From: Anopheles merus
Taxonomy: Eukaryota; Arthropoda; Insecta; Diptera; Culicidae
Direction of reading: 5' to 3'
Assembly: GCF_017562075.2 (NCBI RefSeq)
Contig: NC_054083.1
Span: 28,119,558-28,183,557, forward strand
DNA: 64,000 nucleotides
The stretch's first letter is position 1; each line of letters opens with the position of its first letter. Shown here in pieces: positions 37,401 to 44,900 of this stretch. Made by a program: the position numbers and the translations under genes. The notes below the pieces were generated by a model, which worked only from the letters and a program-made list of their open reading frames with translations, did no database searches and was not told the origin of the DNA.

Positions 37401-37637
37401 GGTTCCCCGTCGAGGCCGGCGACAAGTGGGTGGAGGCGCTGAACAACAACTACCACAGCCAGTGCTTCAACTGCACCGTAAGTAGCATGGGGGGAAAATG
37501 CTTCAATAGCTCGATCGAGCCACCACTAATGAGCGTATTCTCCGGTCCACTCATCACAGAGCTGCAAAAAGAACCTGGAAGGACAGAGCTTCTTCGCCAA
37601 GGGTGGCCGTCCGTTCTGCAAAAACCACGCCCGCTAA
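11755..37637 (+). CDS. Zasp52: Zasp52-like PDZ-ZM-LIM Z-disc scaffold, full spliced gene
   Basis: The principal chain joins 15 exons: 11755-11859, 21128-21279, 21369-21540, 21610-21743, 21828-21919, 22655-22844, 24772-24969, 25890-25980, 26906-27418, 30394-30652, 31154-31198, 31672-35548, 36971-37154, 37238-37477 and 37560-37637. They sum to 6330 nt, i.e. 2109 residues and a stop, and every junction is in phase. Domain order: PDZ (about 4-86), ZM (about 153-178), LIM1 (274-324), a disordered linker of about 1600 residues, LIM2 (1935-1986), LIM3 (1996-2046) and LIM4 (2055-2107). PDZ + ZM + LIM1 and three C-terminal LIMs is the architecture of insect Zasp52. From family knowledge, such proteins bind alpha-actinin at Z-discs through PDZ/ZM and act at integrin attachment sites. 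Family identity is very secure. Borders of the linker exons and isoform usage are inferred. The single-start model needs a 5'-UTR exon upstream of 11753. Confidence 0.93.
11920..12645. mobile_element. hAT-like non-autonomous element
   Basis: The left end (a)agaggtcggcaaa and the right end, read inverted, cagcggtcggcaaa match at 12 of 14 positions. A GGTCGGCAAA core with a following CCGGCCCGCGGGTC-type stretch is typical of hAT termini. The flanks ttttaaaa (11912-11919) and tttgaaag (12646-12653) agree at 6 of 8, consistent with a decayed 8-bp target duplication. There is no transposase reading frame in its 726 bp. Confidence 0.6.
13518..13547. repeat. CA microsatellite
   Basis: About 15 CA units inside intron 1. 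Confidence 0.9.
20130..20152. repeat. GT microsatellite
   Basis: About 11 GT units inside intron 1. Confidence 0.85.
21128..21279 (+). CDS. Zasp52: Zasp52 exon 2: rest of PDZ domain
   Basis: The acceptor gtttcag ends at 21127 and the donor gtaaga starts at 21280. The exon enters in phase 0 and leaves in phase 2. It encodes the second two-thirds of the PDZ fold: the helix segment with GLMAGDALIKVNG, then MRHKDAQDVI, then the final strand ending ELTVS. Together with exon 1 it gives a complete PDZ of about 85 residues, the usual size. Confidence 0.96.
21369..21540 (+). CDS. Zasp52: Zasp52 exon 3: Ser/Thr/Pro linker
   Basis: The acceptor ttccgacag ends at 21368 and the donor gtaagt starts at 21541. 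The exon enters in phase 2 (AG+A gives Arg) and leaves in phase 0. It begins with RGGATWRPSVTPTG, a conserved stretch after PDZ in insect Zasp proteins, then runs into a Ser/Pro/Thr-rich linker ending AAKPFAA. Confidence 0.95.
21610..21743 (+). CDS. Zasp52: Zasp52 exon 4: ZM motif
   Basis: The acceptor aaactcag ends at 21609 and the donor gtaggt starts at 21744. The exon runs from phase 0 to phase 2. It contains the Zasp-like motif SIVNNQYNTPVGMYSDETI followed by an amphipathic stretch (AETLSSQAEVLAGG). In ALP/Enigma family members this motif contributes to alpha-actinin binding and Z-disc targeting. The PVGMYS core is unmistakable. Confidence 0.97.
21828..21919 (+). CDS. Zasp52: Zasp52 exon 5: post-ZM conserved segment
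   Basis: The acceptor gcatttcag ends at 21827 and the donor gtaaca starts at 21920. The exon runs from phase 2 to phase 1. It encodes VNFKKNERVYSPANSEVYKL and then a short acidic tail ending DDPEP, the usual continuation of the ZM region. It ends in phase 1, so it can splice in frame to any phase-1-entry exon downstream: 22655, 23482, 31154, 31672, 35416 or 36086. Confidence 0.95.
21920..22654 (+). other. Zasp52 intron between exons 5 and 6
   Basis: 735 bp, AT-rich in its second half. No additional exon could be supported, although a reading frame continues to 22212 past the donor. Confidence 0.8.
22655..22844 (+). CDS. Zasp52: Zasp52 exon 6: poly-Q and first half of LIM1
   Basis: The acceptor cacaacttcag ends at 22654 and the donor gtaagt starts at 22845. 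The exon runs from phase 1 to phase 2. It opens with an Ala and twelve Gln (mixed CAA/CAG, residues 220-231), continues as a Ser/Pro-rich linker, and ends with ICASCERLI, the first two zinc ligands of LIM1 (C274, C277). The split inside the LIM domain after CxxC recurs in LIM2. Confidence 0.93.
23482..23923 (+). CDS. Zasp52: Zasp52 alternative exon: Pro/Gln-rich LIM1 bypass or short C-terminus
   Basis: The acceptor actcggagcag ends at 23481. Entry in phase 1 from exon 5 gives Asp, then SVYSNNFHYSVNKLES, a Gly/Arg-rich stretch and a Pro/Gln/Met-rich tail. Two endings are possible. A good donor (gtaaga, 23921) leaves in phase 2. Without splicing, the next codons are GAG and TAA (23921-23923 is the stop), giving a PDZ-ZM protein with no LIM. 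Splicing to 25890 would replace LIM1 in frame. Splicing to 24772 would leave half a LIM domain and is unlikely. The reading frame, composition and phase support a real exon; isoform use is inferred. Confidence 0.72.
24628..24633 (+). promoter_or_regulatory. Possible polyadenylation signal of a short Zasp52 isoform
   Basis: An AATAAA lies 705 nt after the TAA at 23921-23923, in the intron before exon 7. It would serve a PDZ-ZM-only transcript that ends in the alternative exon. Position only; no other support. Confidence 0.3.
24772..24969 (+). CDS. Zasp52: Zasp52 exon 7: second half of LIM1
   Basis: The acceptor gtggggcag ends at 24771 and the donor gtacgt starts at 24970. The exon runs from phase 2 to phase 2. 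It reads GVFVRIKDKNLHADCFKCAT and on through LYCDIH, supplying H294, C297, C300, C303, C321 and H324. The spacing C-x2-C-x16-H-x2-C-x2-C-x2-C-x17-C-x2-H is a regular LIM domain. The exon then runs into an Ala/Pro linker ending AVTKP. Confidence 0.96.
24970..25889 (+). other. Zasp52 intron between exons 7 and 8
   Basis: 920 bp. It has T-rich tracts at 25010-25080 and nothing else recognised. Confidence 0.85.
25890..25980 (+). CDS. Zasp52: Zasp52 exon 8: short post-LIM1 linker
   Basis: The acceptor caatttctag ends at 25889 and the donor gtaagt starts at 25981. The exon runs from phase 2 to phase 0. It encodes PGHKTGVQAISAALNAHANL and then a short Ser/Gly end (QSPYGSN). No domain is recognised. 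The predicted helical segment QAISAALNAHA follows LIM1 directly. Confidence 0.86.
25981..26905 (+). other. Zasp52 intron between exons 8 and 9
   Basis: 925 bp. It contains a GATC-type tetranucleotide run (26147-26164), a CT run (26312-26326) and a GT run (26699-26711). The acceptor choice at its end is the least certain in the gene. Confidence 0.7.
26906..27418 (+). CDS. Zasp52: Zasp52 exon 9: Ser-rich and proline-run linker
   Basis: The open frame runs GTHTSLGPLSHSPSHSRS, then a Ser/Asn-rich stretch, a proline run (PPLPPPPPPL) and the ordered-looking end QNDYGFYYQTMGGRVIRSVL, closing at PPGKNSTYK with donor gtaagt (27419). The chosen acceptor is cgtag ending at 26905, which is also the in-frame TAG. 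It matches the phase-0 exit of exon 8 and makes 171 codons. The pyrimidine tract is weak. An acceptor at 26919 would need phase-2 entry and could pair with exon 7. The 3' end is firm; the 5' border is less so. Confidence 0.75.
27419..30393 (+). other. Zasp52 intron between exons 9 and 10 (3.0 kb)
   Basis: GC-rich in its first kilobase, then very AT-rich. It contains the candidate TTAA-flanked element at 28801-29801. No exon could be supported inside it. Confidence 0.85.
28801..29801. mobile_element. Candidate TTAA-flanked (piggyBac-type) non-autonomous element
   Basis: TTAA at 28797-28800 is followed by cccattacca, and the right end reads tgatggg then TTAA at 29802-29805. Inverted, both ends begin TTAACCCAT-y-A. 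A 23-bp subterminal block, near-palindromic GTATGAAATTTCATAC followed by GCTGGGCA, occurs at 28862-28884 and, slightly diverged, at 29737-29760. No transposase frame is visible. The terminal repeats are short, so a chance arrangement in AT-rich DNA is possible. Confidence 0.38.
30394..30663 (+). CDS. Zasp52: Zasp52 exon 10: Pro/Ala repeat linker
   Basis: The acceptor cttcccag ends at 30393 and entry is phase 0. It reads VNQNNITPKPFGAPLPVSP, then an Ala/Pro/Met repeat with units like APAPMAA. A weak donor (gttgtt, 30653) ends the exon in phase 1 at 30652. If unspliced, the frame reads Gly-Cys-Tyr and a TAA at 30661-30663, an alternative LIM2-4-less terminus. The phase-1 exit fits the microexon at 31154 and the large exon at 31672. 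Confidence 0.85.
   Translation: MNQNNITPKPFGAPLPVSPLAQVQPPASYPPVAGSVPTPFSAALVGAPPAQPAPMAAPAPAPMAAAPAPAPMAAPAMAPASVPTPQGCY
30653..31671 (+). other. Zasp52 introns flanking the 45-nt microexon
   Basis: Two introns, 30653-31153 and 31199-31671. They hold a GA run (30851-30869), a T-run and several CT-rich tracts. No other exon was found. Confidence 0.7.
31154..31198 (+). CDS. Zasp52: Zasp52 45-nt microexon
   Basis: The acceptor gcggtgcag ends at 31153 and the donor gtactg starts at 31199. The exon is 45 nt and phase 1 on both sides. Joined to exon 10 it reads AKSQFLGRKPTFNFR, a basic/aromatic segment quite unlike the surrounding Pro/Ala and Glu-rich linkers. It can be skipped without changing frame: G+AT gives Asp either way when spliced to 31672. 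It is recognised only from splice signals and phase. Confidence 0.74.
31672..35548 (+). CDS. Zasp52: Zasp52 exon 12: giant disordered linker and first half of LIM2
   Basis: The acceptor cgaataag ends at 31671 (weak context); entry is phase 1, giving DGGAEQEPAENESEEKAEG. The donor gtgtga starts at 35549 (phase 2). About 1292 residues are mostly disordered. They include an acidic start, Gln/Glu runs, an Arg/Glu-rich predicted coiled coil (LRRQVDALERRLGQQ), the repeated motif TAPYTPF / RPYTPF, a cluster of RRxS sites (about 1222-1277), a CAG-coded Gln run near 34404, and FLDFLNRPTLNPNTD before the end. It closes with PLCGCCQQQI (C1935, C1938), the first LIM2 ligands. An internal gcag|gt at 35415/35416 can act as donor (phase 1) or acceptor, so the last 133 nt may be used as a separate exon. 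Confidence 0.92.
35549..36085 (+). other. Intron before the alternative LIM2 exon
   Basis: 537 bp, AT-rich, with a T-rich tract and actaac branch-like sequence near its 3' end. In the main isoform it is part of a 1422-bp intron to 36970. Confidence 0.8.
36086..36803 (+). CDS. Zasp52: Zasp52 alternative exon: different first half of LIM2
   Basis: The acceptor ccaaacgtag ends at 36085, with an actaac branch-like site just upstream and a T-rich tract. The donor gtaagt starts at 36804. The exon is 718 nt, phase 1 in and phase 2 out. It reads AGPRIEEVDHATLLLD, then a basic helical segment (YRKQASSVLKDMLEARLRK), then a hydrophilic Asn/Pro/Gln-rich linker, and ends NPICNVCDHKIV. Joined to 36971 this makes CNVCDHKIVTGPFITALGR, a complete alternative LIM2. 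Upstream partners in phase are 35415, 31198, 30652 and 21919. It cannot be combined with the 35416-35548 end of the giant exon without leaving two first halves and a frame break. Confidence 0.84.
36971..37154 (+). CDS. Zasp52: Zasp52 exon 13: second half of LIM2 and start of LIM3
   Basis: The acceptor ttctctacag ends at 36970 and the donor gtaagc starts at 37155. The exon runs from phase 2 to phase 0. It reads GPFITALGRIWCPDHFIC and on, with the unusual C-x4-C between the fifth and sixth ligands (C1960, C1965) and C1983/C1986, then CSKCNGRVK opening LIM3 (C1996, C1999). Confidence 0.97.
37238..37477 (+). CDS. Zasp52: Zasp52 exon 14: rest of LIM3 and most of LIM4
   Basis: The acceptor ctctcacag ends at 37237 and the donor gtaagt starts at 37478. 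The exon is 80 codons, phase 0 on both sides. LIM3 is completed by H2016, C2019, C2022, C2025, C2043 and D2046. LIM4 opens with KCFACGFPVEAGDKWVEALN (C2055, C2058) and continues to H2077, C2080 and C2083. Confidence 0.97.
37560..37637 (+). CDS. Zasp52: Zasp52 exon 15: end of LIM4 and stop
   Basis: The acceptor actcatcacag ends at 37559. The exon encodes SCKKNLEGQSFFAKGGRPF and CKNHAR, then TAA (37635-37637). It supplies the last LIM4 ligands C2086, C2104 and H2107. The protein ends three residues after the last ligand-bearing turn, as in other Zasp proteins. Confidence 0.97.
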   Translation, partial: SCKKNLEGQSFFAKGGRPFCKNHAR

Positions 37638-38697
37638 ACACGTCGAGCCGGTTCGCCGGTTTTTCTGTTTCGGCGGCTTGACGCCCTTCATCACCATCGG
37701 GCAGAGCGTAAACGCGTTTAGGTATATCATTTTCACTCTCGTCGTCGTTCTTTTTTTTAGTTCCCTTTCTAAGAGCATCATTAAAAAAACGCACACAAAA
37801 CACACGAACGAAACCAAAAAACAAAATCAAACAACTCCCTTTTGTTGTTAGAGCTCGAAAAACGAAAACGCAAACAATGAAAAGCAGCGGAAATGGAACG
37901 TGTGTGTGTGAGCGCGCGAACAGCGTAGATTGCGTGCAAGAAACTTTGCGCGATGAAACGATTTCACCGGTGGTGAAACTTTGCACCCGCGTGAAACATT
38001 TCAAAGCTAAGCTTTCTTTCCATTCGGCGTGAAAAGAAATGTCGTCTAGCTTATGATGTGCAGCGTTTAGGTACGGTAGAATGTGGGATGAGAGTGTGTG
38101 TATGTGTGTGCAAGAGAGAACAAAAGAGTTAAACTTGTAGAGAAATTAAATGGAGAATGAAACAGGACAGCACAAACATGTTAGTAGACAATGAGATTTA
38201 ATGACACGGAAGTTAAGATCGACGCTCGCGCCCAAGAAGTAGAGTGCAGAGTGCGCTACTAAGAAACATTGCAAATTAATTGTAGAACCGTAGAGAGCTT
38301 TCTATTCTATACTGTTACAAACATTGATGTTGCTAGGCATAACTATGTCCACTATTCAACAGTAGTACAACCTGAGAGGATCGCGTTTCGGATGGTTCGA
38401 AACGCTTCACAGCGGCGTTTTGATTGCTTGGCTGGACCATTAGTCTGGTTAAAATCTCCATTCGGTTCGAGCAGTAAAGCCCGCGTTACGCTACTCAGCG
38501 GCAGAAAGGACACCCAGCCGACGGCGCCCCAATATCTCTCTCTCTCTGTTAGGTTTTATTTTTCACTCGTGGAATATTCTATAGAAGAAGAATCGCAAGC
38601 ATCGCTACTTTATTTTTCTCTTTGTGTGTGATACAAATATAATTTTATTTATTTATGGCCTATGTTGCTGACGAATAAAACCGTGTAATTTGCTTGG
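37638..38697 (+). other. Zasp52: Zasp52 3' untranslated region
   Basis: About 1.06 kb without a supported reading frame follows the TAA and reaches the AATAAA at 38674. It is AT-rich with A-runs, a GT stretch near 38095-38110 and a CT run near 38530. The exact cleavage point, about 10-25 nt after the signal, is inferred. Confidence 0.75.
38674..38679 (+). promoter_or_regulatory. Zasp52: AATAAA polyadenylation signal of Zasp52
   Basis: A canonical AATAAA lies about 1.04 kb after the stop codon. It is followed by a T/G-rich stretch (gtgtcctgtttgtgtgttt near 38716), as expected for a cleavage-stimulating downstream element. Confidence 0.7.
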
Positions 38698-38774
38698 CAA
38701 AAGCAGGTACAGAGGTTGTGTCCTGTTTGTGTGTTTTTGGCTGTTGGTACATCCGAACATTAAAAGCAGATACA

Positions 38775-38940
38775 GGGCGGTCCCGTGATAAAGTCGTCAA
38801 CTCGAACGACTCAATAGCATGCCCGTCATGGGTTCAAGCCTATAATGGACCGACCCCCCGTAGCAAGGATTGACTATCTGGCTGCATGGTAATGATTTAA
38901 GTCTCGAAAGCCTGTATAGGCCGGGCTACGCAGCCATGTT
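38775..38940 (+). mobile_element. SINE copy B (SINE200-like), + orientation
   Basis: It runs gggcggtcccgtgataaag, then acgactcaatagcatgcccg, then a B-box-like GGTTCAAGCC (38831-38840), CCCCGTAGCAAGGATTGAC and gtctcgaaagcctgtatagg. It lies about 80 bp after the Zasp52 polyadenylation signal and converges tail-to-tail with the next copy. Confidence 0.78.
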
Positions 38941-39070
38941 GGTCTATAAGGCTTTTGAGACTTATTCAGTAATGACCATATTCAGTATTTGAGACCATGC
39001 AGACTGTCCATTTTAAACTTGAACCTATGACGGGCATGTTATTGAGTCGTACATGTGGACGACTGTATAG
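38941..39070 (-). mobile_element. SINE copy C (SINE200-like), minus orientation
   Basis: The reverse complement begins cagtcgtccacatgtacgac, then tcaataacatgcccgtcata, GGTTCAAG and further on gtctcaaaagccttatagac. The same blocks as copy B occur in inverted order, so 38775-39070 forms a roughly 300-bp imperfect inverted repeat. Confidence 0.75.
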
Positions 39071-39079
39071 CAATATTAC

Positions 39080-41690
39080 GTATCTAATTTTATAATTGAA
39101 AGATATTTCAATGTTTGGCAAAGCATAAATGGATCATCACTTCTGTTCCGAGCTTTGCAACTTTGCAGCGCACTTTCTTTCGCCCGAAGTGGTAACTGCT
39201 GGAACTTTAAAACAGTCACTAAGGTTCCAACGACCTGTCAACATTATCGTTGAGGAGAGTGGAGAAAGGAAAATAGAGCAAAAAACGGAGGAAAGGTGCA
39301 ACAAAATAGCATGCAACAAAAGTGGGATCGTAGTTCAAACTGCGAGTTATTTTACAAAACAACCAGCGGAATAAAGAAAGCAATTTTTGGTAACATCTTA
39401 TCACTAAACTAAAAACTATCAAAGTGTTTGGGATCAAATTATTTTCCCACTTTCGTAACAGGTAATAGATATTTATTAATTAATTGTTTGTTAAGCAGGC
39501 TTAATTTTATATGTCATGATTTTTTGTATGTTATTCTGACGTTTAAAAACCAATCACCTGACTCGGGCTATTGCGAAATCGCTTTCCCACGCTACGCTTT
39601 TGTCAGCAGTCAGAAATCATGGCCGGCAGATCCAATCTTTTTAATTGTTGTTAATATTTTTTTTTATTTTAACAGATTAGATTTGAGAAGGTAGCCCTCT
39701 AGGTCAATTGGTACGATACAATACCCCTTGTGGCAGAATAAAATTTTGTATTTCTGTTTTTATGGGGTTTTCAAAAATGTAATGATTTTCAATGAAATTA
39801 CAGAAATTAAATATTTTCTCTAAAATTAAAAAAAATAAAAGTCGTAAAATTGCTTCATTAACAGAACAATAAATTCCGGTATAGTAGACGAGGTCCTATT
39901 AAATTATGAGAAACAATCCTTTTCTAAGGGCTTTGAATATTCAAATATCCATGTTTTGTGTGATGATGTACTTTGACTTCAAAACTACTTTTTATTTTTA
40001 CATTTACATTTTTTAGTGAATATATTTATGTTTTCCCATTTTCACTATCTGCTTACGCACTATTTTATTAGAATCCAATGAAAACTTGCGGTCCTGCGCT
40101 ATTATTTCTTGCGGAATTTTAGCGCACGTGGTTGAATGGATTTGACATTGCCTGTTTATAAGTTCATATCAGAATATAACCTCTTGAACCAGTGTAACAT
40201 TTCAAACCACGCGAAAATCTGACATGCAATGACTGGCACGTGTAGTCATTAAACACATGGCCATTGGATTTCAACAACATGTTAAAAAAAGACGTTTTCT
40301 TTGACATTGCGGTCTTCATCGATCTTATTTGGTAGCGACAAGGTCAATCTTTGTCGCCGGTTCTTTCGACGTAATTATGATTGTCAAATAATAAGAATCA
40401 TGACGTTCCTCGTTCATAAATTATCTTATACTGTACGATTAAACGCTCATGAGTCCGACAATAATAAGGAAATAAATTTAACATAGAATTTGCAATGTGA
40501 CGGTCTGTAACAATTAGCTTGAAATGACAGCGTACAGTTCAGCCGATTAAAGATGATTCATAAATCAACCGACACCTTTAAGAAGTGATTCAGAACCATG
40601 ACTCAAGGGAAAGGAAAATAAAAACCCCAACCACCCCACAAAGCGAACAGTTTCGTTCGGTCCTAGACGAACAAAACGGTAACATTTCGGTAACGTTTCA
40701 TCACGCTCACGCCTATCCTTCCTCAATGTTGGGCGAGTTGTGAGTGTAAGTATTATTTTTAAAACGTGACACGGCGCCTGCCGTCCCGCTTCACGATCGG
40801 TTGCAATAAATTTGTTGAATAACTACAACCATATTTTGTCTCGCGGAAGCCAAGTGGCGCGCTGTTCACTTAATGTGTGATGTAAATTTTCCTCGCAATG
40901 GTTTTTGTCGCCACCAACAAACACACACACACAAACACACGCGCGTATAACTTCCGGATGGGGTGAAGATTGTCGGTGGAGAGATTTGAAAATTTTGGGT
41001 GACAAAACCAAGCGCCTCCGGGGGCAGTGTGTTGGGAGGGCAGCGCCACAACGCGAGCGACTGTACAGCCCACCGGGCGCATAGTCACGTAATCATCAGC
41101 CAGCGCGCGAGCGACGGATTGTTCTGTACCGATTCCGCATCGCCACGTGGCCCGATGGGAAAACGTGCCTGATTGCGTAAACCTCGGCCAAGCACGGGGA
41201 AGGCCAAGAGCACTCATCTGCTCGCACGGGCAGAGGCCGCCGGTTTCGCGAATGGCCGCCGGGGGTGAAGGTAATGGATATGGCATCGACAGCGCGCATA
41301 CGCATTCGTACGGTTCTAATTCGATGATTAATTAATCGCACGTCAGAACAACGAATTAGCTGGGCCATGCTTATGATTGGGCCGGCAATAAATTACCTTG
41401 ACATTCGGTTCGGTTCATTCGTGCCTGCTCGTTTGGTTCATTCGGAATGAACGTCTAGCCGTCTAACGCTCCCCAGTTGCGGTGGAGATGCCTTCCGTAT
41501 CGAGATGCCAGCTCCACTTCCAAACAACTGCACAACTTTTCCACCCACTTGCCTCCCACGTCCACTCCTCCCATTCTGGCAGGAAACGTGTACCGTTCTG
41601 GCGCGGTCCGACTGAAGCTGGTTCATCGTAAAACGTAAACAAAACTCACGTGTAGCGCACCGGCCACGTGCGCATGTGCATCAATGATGG
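39080..41690. other. Intergenic, no gene recognised
   Basis: Strongly AT-rich to about 40.5 kb, then mixed. A small perfect hairpin (gcgcta...tagcgc, 40096-40124) is the only structure noted. Short frames lack any family signature. Confidence 0.6.
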
Positions 41691-41699
41691 TGCGCGCGA

Positions 41700-41760
41700 G
41701 CACAGAGCCGAGAGAGCGAGAGAGAGGTGGAGAGAGAGAGAGACGCCGCCGGTGAGAATA
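41700..41760. promoter_or_regulatory. GA-rich element, possible GAGA-factor site
   Basis: The runs gagagagcgagagagagg and gagagagagagag (41707-41742) lie just before a GC-rich, T/G-rich stretch that could be a 5' UTR. In flies such runs mark paused promoters. There is no associated coding exon here. Confidence 0.25.
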
Positions 41761-41979
41761 AAAGCGTGAGCAGTTGTAACGCGCGTTATGTAAGCCGTGT
41801 TGTTGTGTTGTGTGCAGTCGAGAGATTGAATTGTTTTCTGCCACAAGTTACGCCGGCTCGGTTGCTACAGAGGAAGAACTTACGGGAAGGTATTGCGCGG
41901 GAGGTTGTGTATTGTTGATTCGAACGCATTTTGCGATGCATCCGAGCGATATAATAGAACGTGAGCAGCGGTGCATCCG

Positions 41980-44900
41980 AGCCTGTTGTTCATCTATATT
42001 TGTCCGGTTCGGAGTTGTGAAATGAGGCAAATATTTGTAGCCGGTAGCTTGTGGGGAAGCACTTTCATTGCCAAATGTTGTTTTATTTGCGGCGTTTAAT
42101 TGGAAGGAAAAACTTTTTAACAATATCTTATAAATTTTTTCTCCTTTTTTCTCTTCTTCTTTATGAAAAAAATCATTATTTTGAAAAATATTTAAGTTAC
42201 CATTTAGACAATCTAATGGTTATGAAATAATGTCAATAATTTTACTTTTAATCAAACAACAAAATTAAAAATATGTTAAAAGCTTGTAGAGGCAATCAGA
42301 ATTCATTAATAAAACACTTTACCAACCTTAAAGTAGCTTATGTTATTTAGTGGGATATTCGAAGGATGATTTACAGTACGAAAGACGCGTTTATCTCATC
42401 TTTAATGGAATATTGAGCAAATATCTTTACTTATTAAGACACATTCATCAGTTGGTTGACGTTTAAAGTTCATCTTATTCTTTCTACAGTTTTATTAAGT
42501 TATCTCTTTAGCATGAAGATATTGTTAAGCAATATATTTTAAGTAAATGTCTTCAAATCCACAAAAACCACCTTATTTCAATTCTAATCGAAAAGCAATG
42601 CGGCAACCACATCATTCGATTAATCATAGGCTATTAAAGCATTATATTTCAAATTGAGGCTCATTTTAAATTTAAATGCTCCATAAATAAAGATTAACTA
42701 AACCATCGAGCCCCATGCCGAAGCTTTCACCGAATGCAGAACGCAACCCGTTCAATGTCATTGCACAATTACATCACAATCAAAAGATCGTTTGCAGCGG
42801 AATAGCATATTCAATTATGCAAATGGCGTCCACTGGTCGCAACGCATCACGAACACTCTCTAGAAACGGCATCCATTGTGTGCGACAATCACAGCAGCGA
42901 AAGGAGACGCAAACATTACGCTAGGAGACTCGTTCCATGCATGATCATTAGTAGGTTTCGCCACAGCAAATCTAGCAAAAAGGTGCTAACAAAAATGCTT
43001 TTTTTGAGTTTAAGCCCTTTTTTGGCAGCAAATACACCTAAAGGGGAAAGTACTTTATACTAAAGCGTTTGAGATCGGTTGAATGACCTCATCCGTTTTT
43101 AAGATGAGGTAAAGAGTGTTTTAATGCGCTATGTATTCTGCAGATTTACTTCAATAAAATCATATATCTATATGCTTAATGAATATCGATCCCTGGCGAT
43201 GATTGTAAGAGATCTGAATATCAAAAAGGACATGTGCTTCGGTGGAAATGAAATACCAGGCGTCTCCACTAAATTTTCTTTCTTTCTGTGCAATGTCTAC
43301 TACGACCTGTTCAGAGAAACAGGGGAAAGATTGCTGGCATTATAAAAACGAAACACGAGCACTCTGTGGCTTACGCAATCGTTTGCCAAAATTTCATTGT
43401 TCTCATCACTGCAACGTCACCGTTCGTCGTGTGAAACCAAAGACCATCGCGTTCTAGCAGCGACCAGGCCCACCGCAATCGGCTGGGTCTATTCTTGAAT
43501 GTGCTCTCTTTTTTCCTCTGTCCCACAAAAAAAAACCACACCCAACAGACCCGTCACGTATTCAAAATCATTGCGAATCGTACAACCTGGCCTTGCTTGA
43601 TGGGCAGCATATTAACTGTTGGATTCGTTTGATTTTTCTGACAAATGAAAATAGACAATGATCCCGGTTCTGTTTCACTCGCACGATGGATACGAAGCGC
43701 GTAGTAAACCACGACCCGCACAATGCAGCACAGACCCCTAAAATAGATGCCGGACGGTGCTTACCAACACATTCTCGTACGGAGTGGAGGCGGGAGAGCG
43801 AAGAAGATAAAACAAAAAAATGGTGAACCAACAAACTCTACTACGCAATAATTGTAAAATCACGCCACATTTTTTTGCTGACCGTAGGTTGGGCGTCCAC
43901 TTATCTCGAAGGCAGAAACGGTAACCGAAGCGGTTCAGTATGCTTTATTCATGAACCGTACCATTCCACCGTTTCTGCGCCGTTCGATGTTTGATTGTGT
44001 CCTTTTTTTTTTTGTTAGGCCTGCGTGTGTGTGCATTTTTGCCGGATGCGCGACGCGATAAGCAGCAAAGCGAGAGCAAATCGAATAACATTATTCGTGG
44101 ATTTATTTATATAATAGCAAAAGAAGCAGCAGTAGCAGCAGCAGCATTTTGTGGCAAAGAGCAAAAATTAAACGTGATTGCATAACCTTCGACCGAACCA
44201 ACCGAAAGAGGGACCGAAAGCACGGTGGCCAAGGCACAGTAAGCGAAGGGAAAGAATGCTAATGAACTGAAGGAACAGTTCGGAGCACGTTTTTTATCGG
44301 AAGGAGCAAGCAGCGGGGCGGAAGGCACAACATATCGCCCAGAAGGAGACACCGAACGCTAGAATAATTGGCATTTATTTATGAGACGACGACGATTTGC
44401 ATGCCCGCGCCCGAGCGTTTTGGTTGTTTCGCGCGACGTTTTCGGTTATTTTCGTAGCAGCACAATTTGAGACACATCATCGCCCCAAAACAGCCCACCC
44501 CAGGCCCCGGTTGGCTTTCGGTGCGTTCTGTTGTCTTTAATGACGGATTCTGTGCGTTATGGGATGGGGGCCAAAACCGGTTTTGCGATCAAACGCACGC
44601 TGAGCGCGTTTAACAGGTGCCAAGGGAGCAATGTTGGTTGTGGATGTGCATACAATAATGAAACGCTTGTATACTTAAAAATGCTTTAAATTTAAACATA
44701 AATGTTCGTTTCAACCGTCAAGCATTTTTTCACGTAGGCAATTAATTTACGTCCAATTGCTTATCACAAAGCATCTTTCTGCAAGGCATTAACAAGAAGA
44801 AAAAACAAAAAGAACCACCAAAAACTGCATAATGCTAATGAGAAAATGATTTCAAACTTCAAACCGCCTGCCGGCAGACACAGTGAAAGTATCAACAACA

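Noticed and set aside
39680..39725. tRNA-like A-box pattern (tctaggtcaattggtac)
   Set aside because: No matching B box, acceptor stem or anticodon arm follows at the right spacing.
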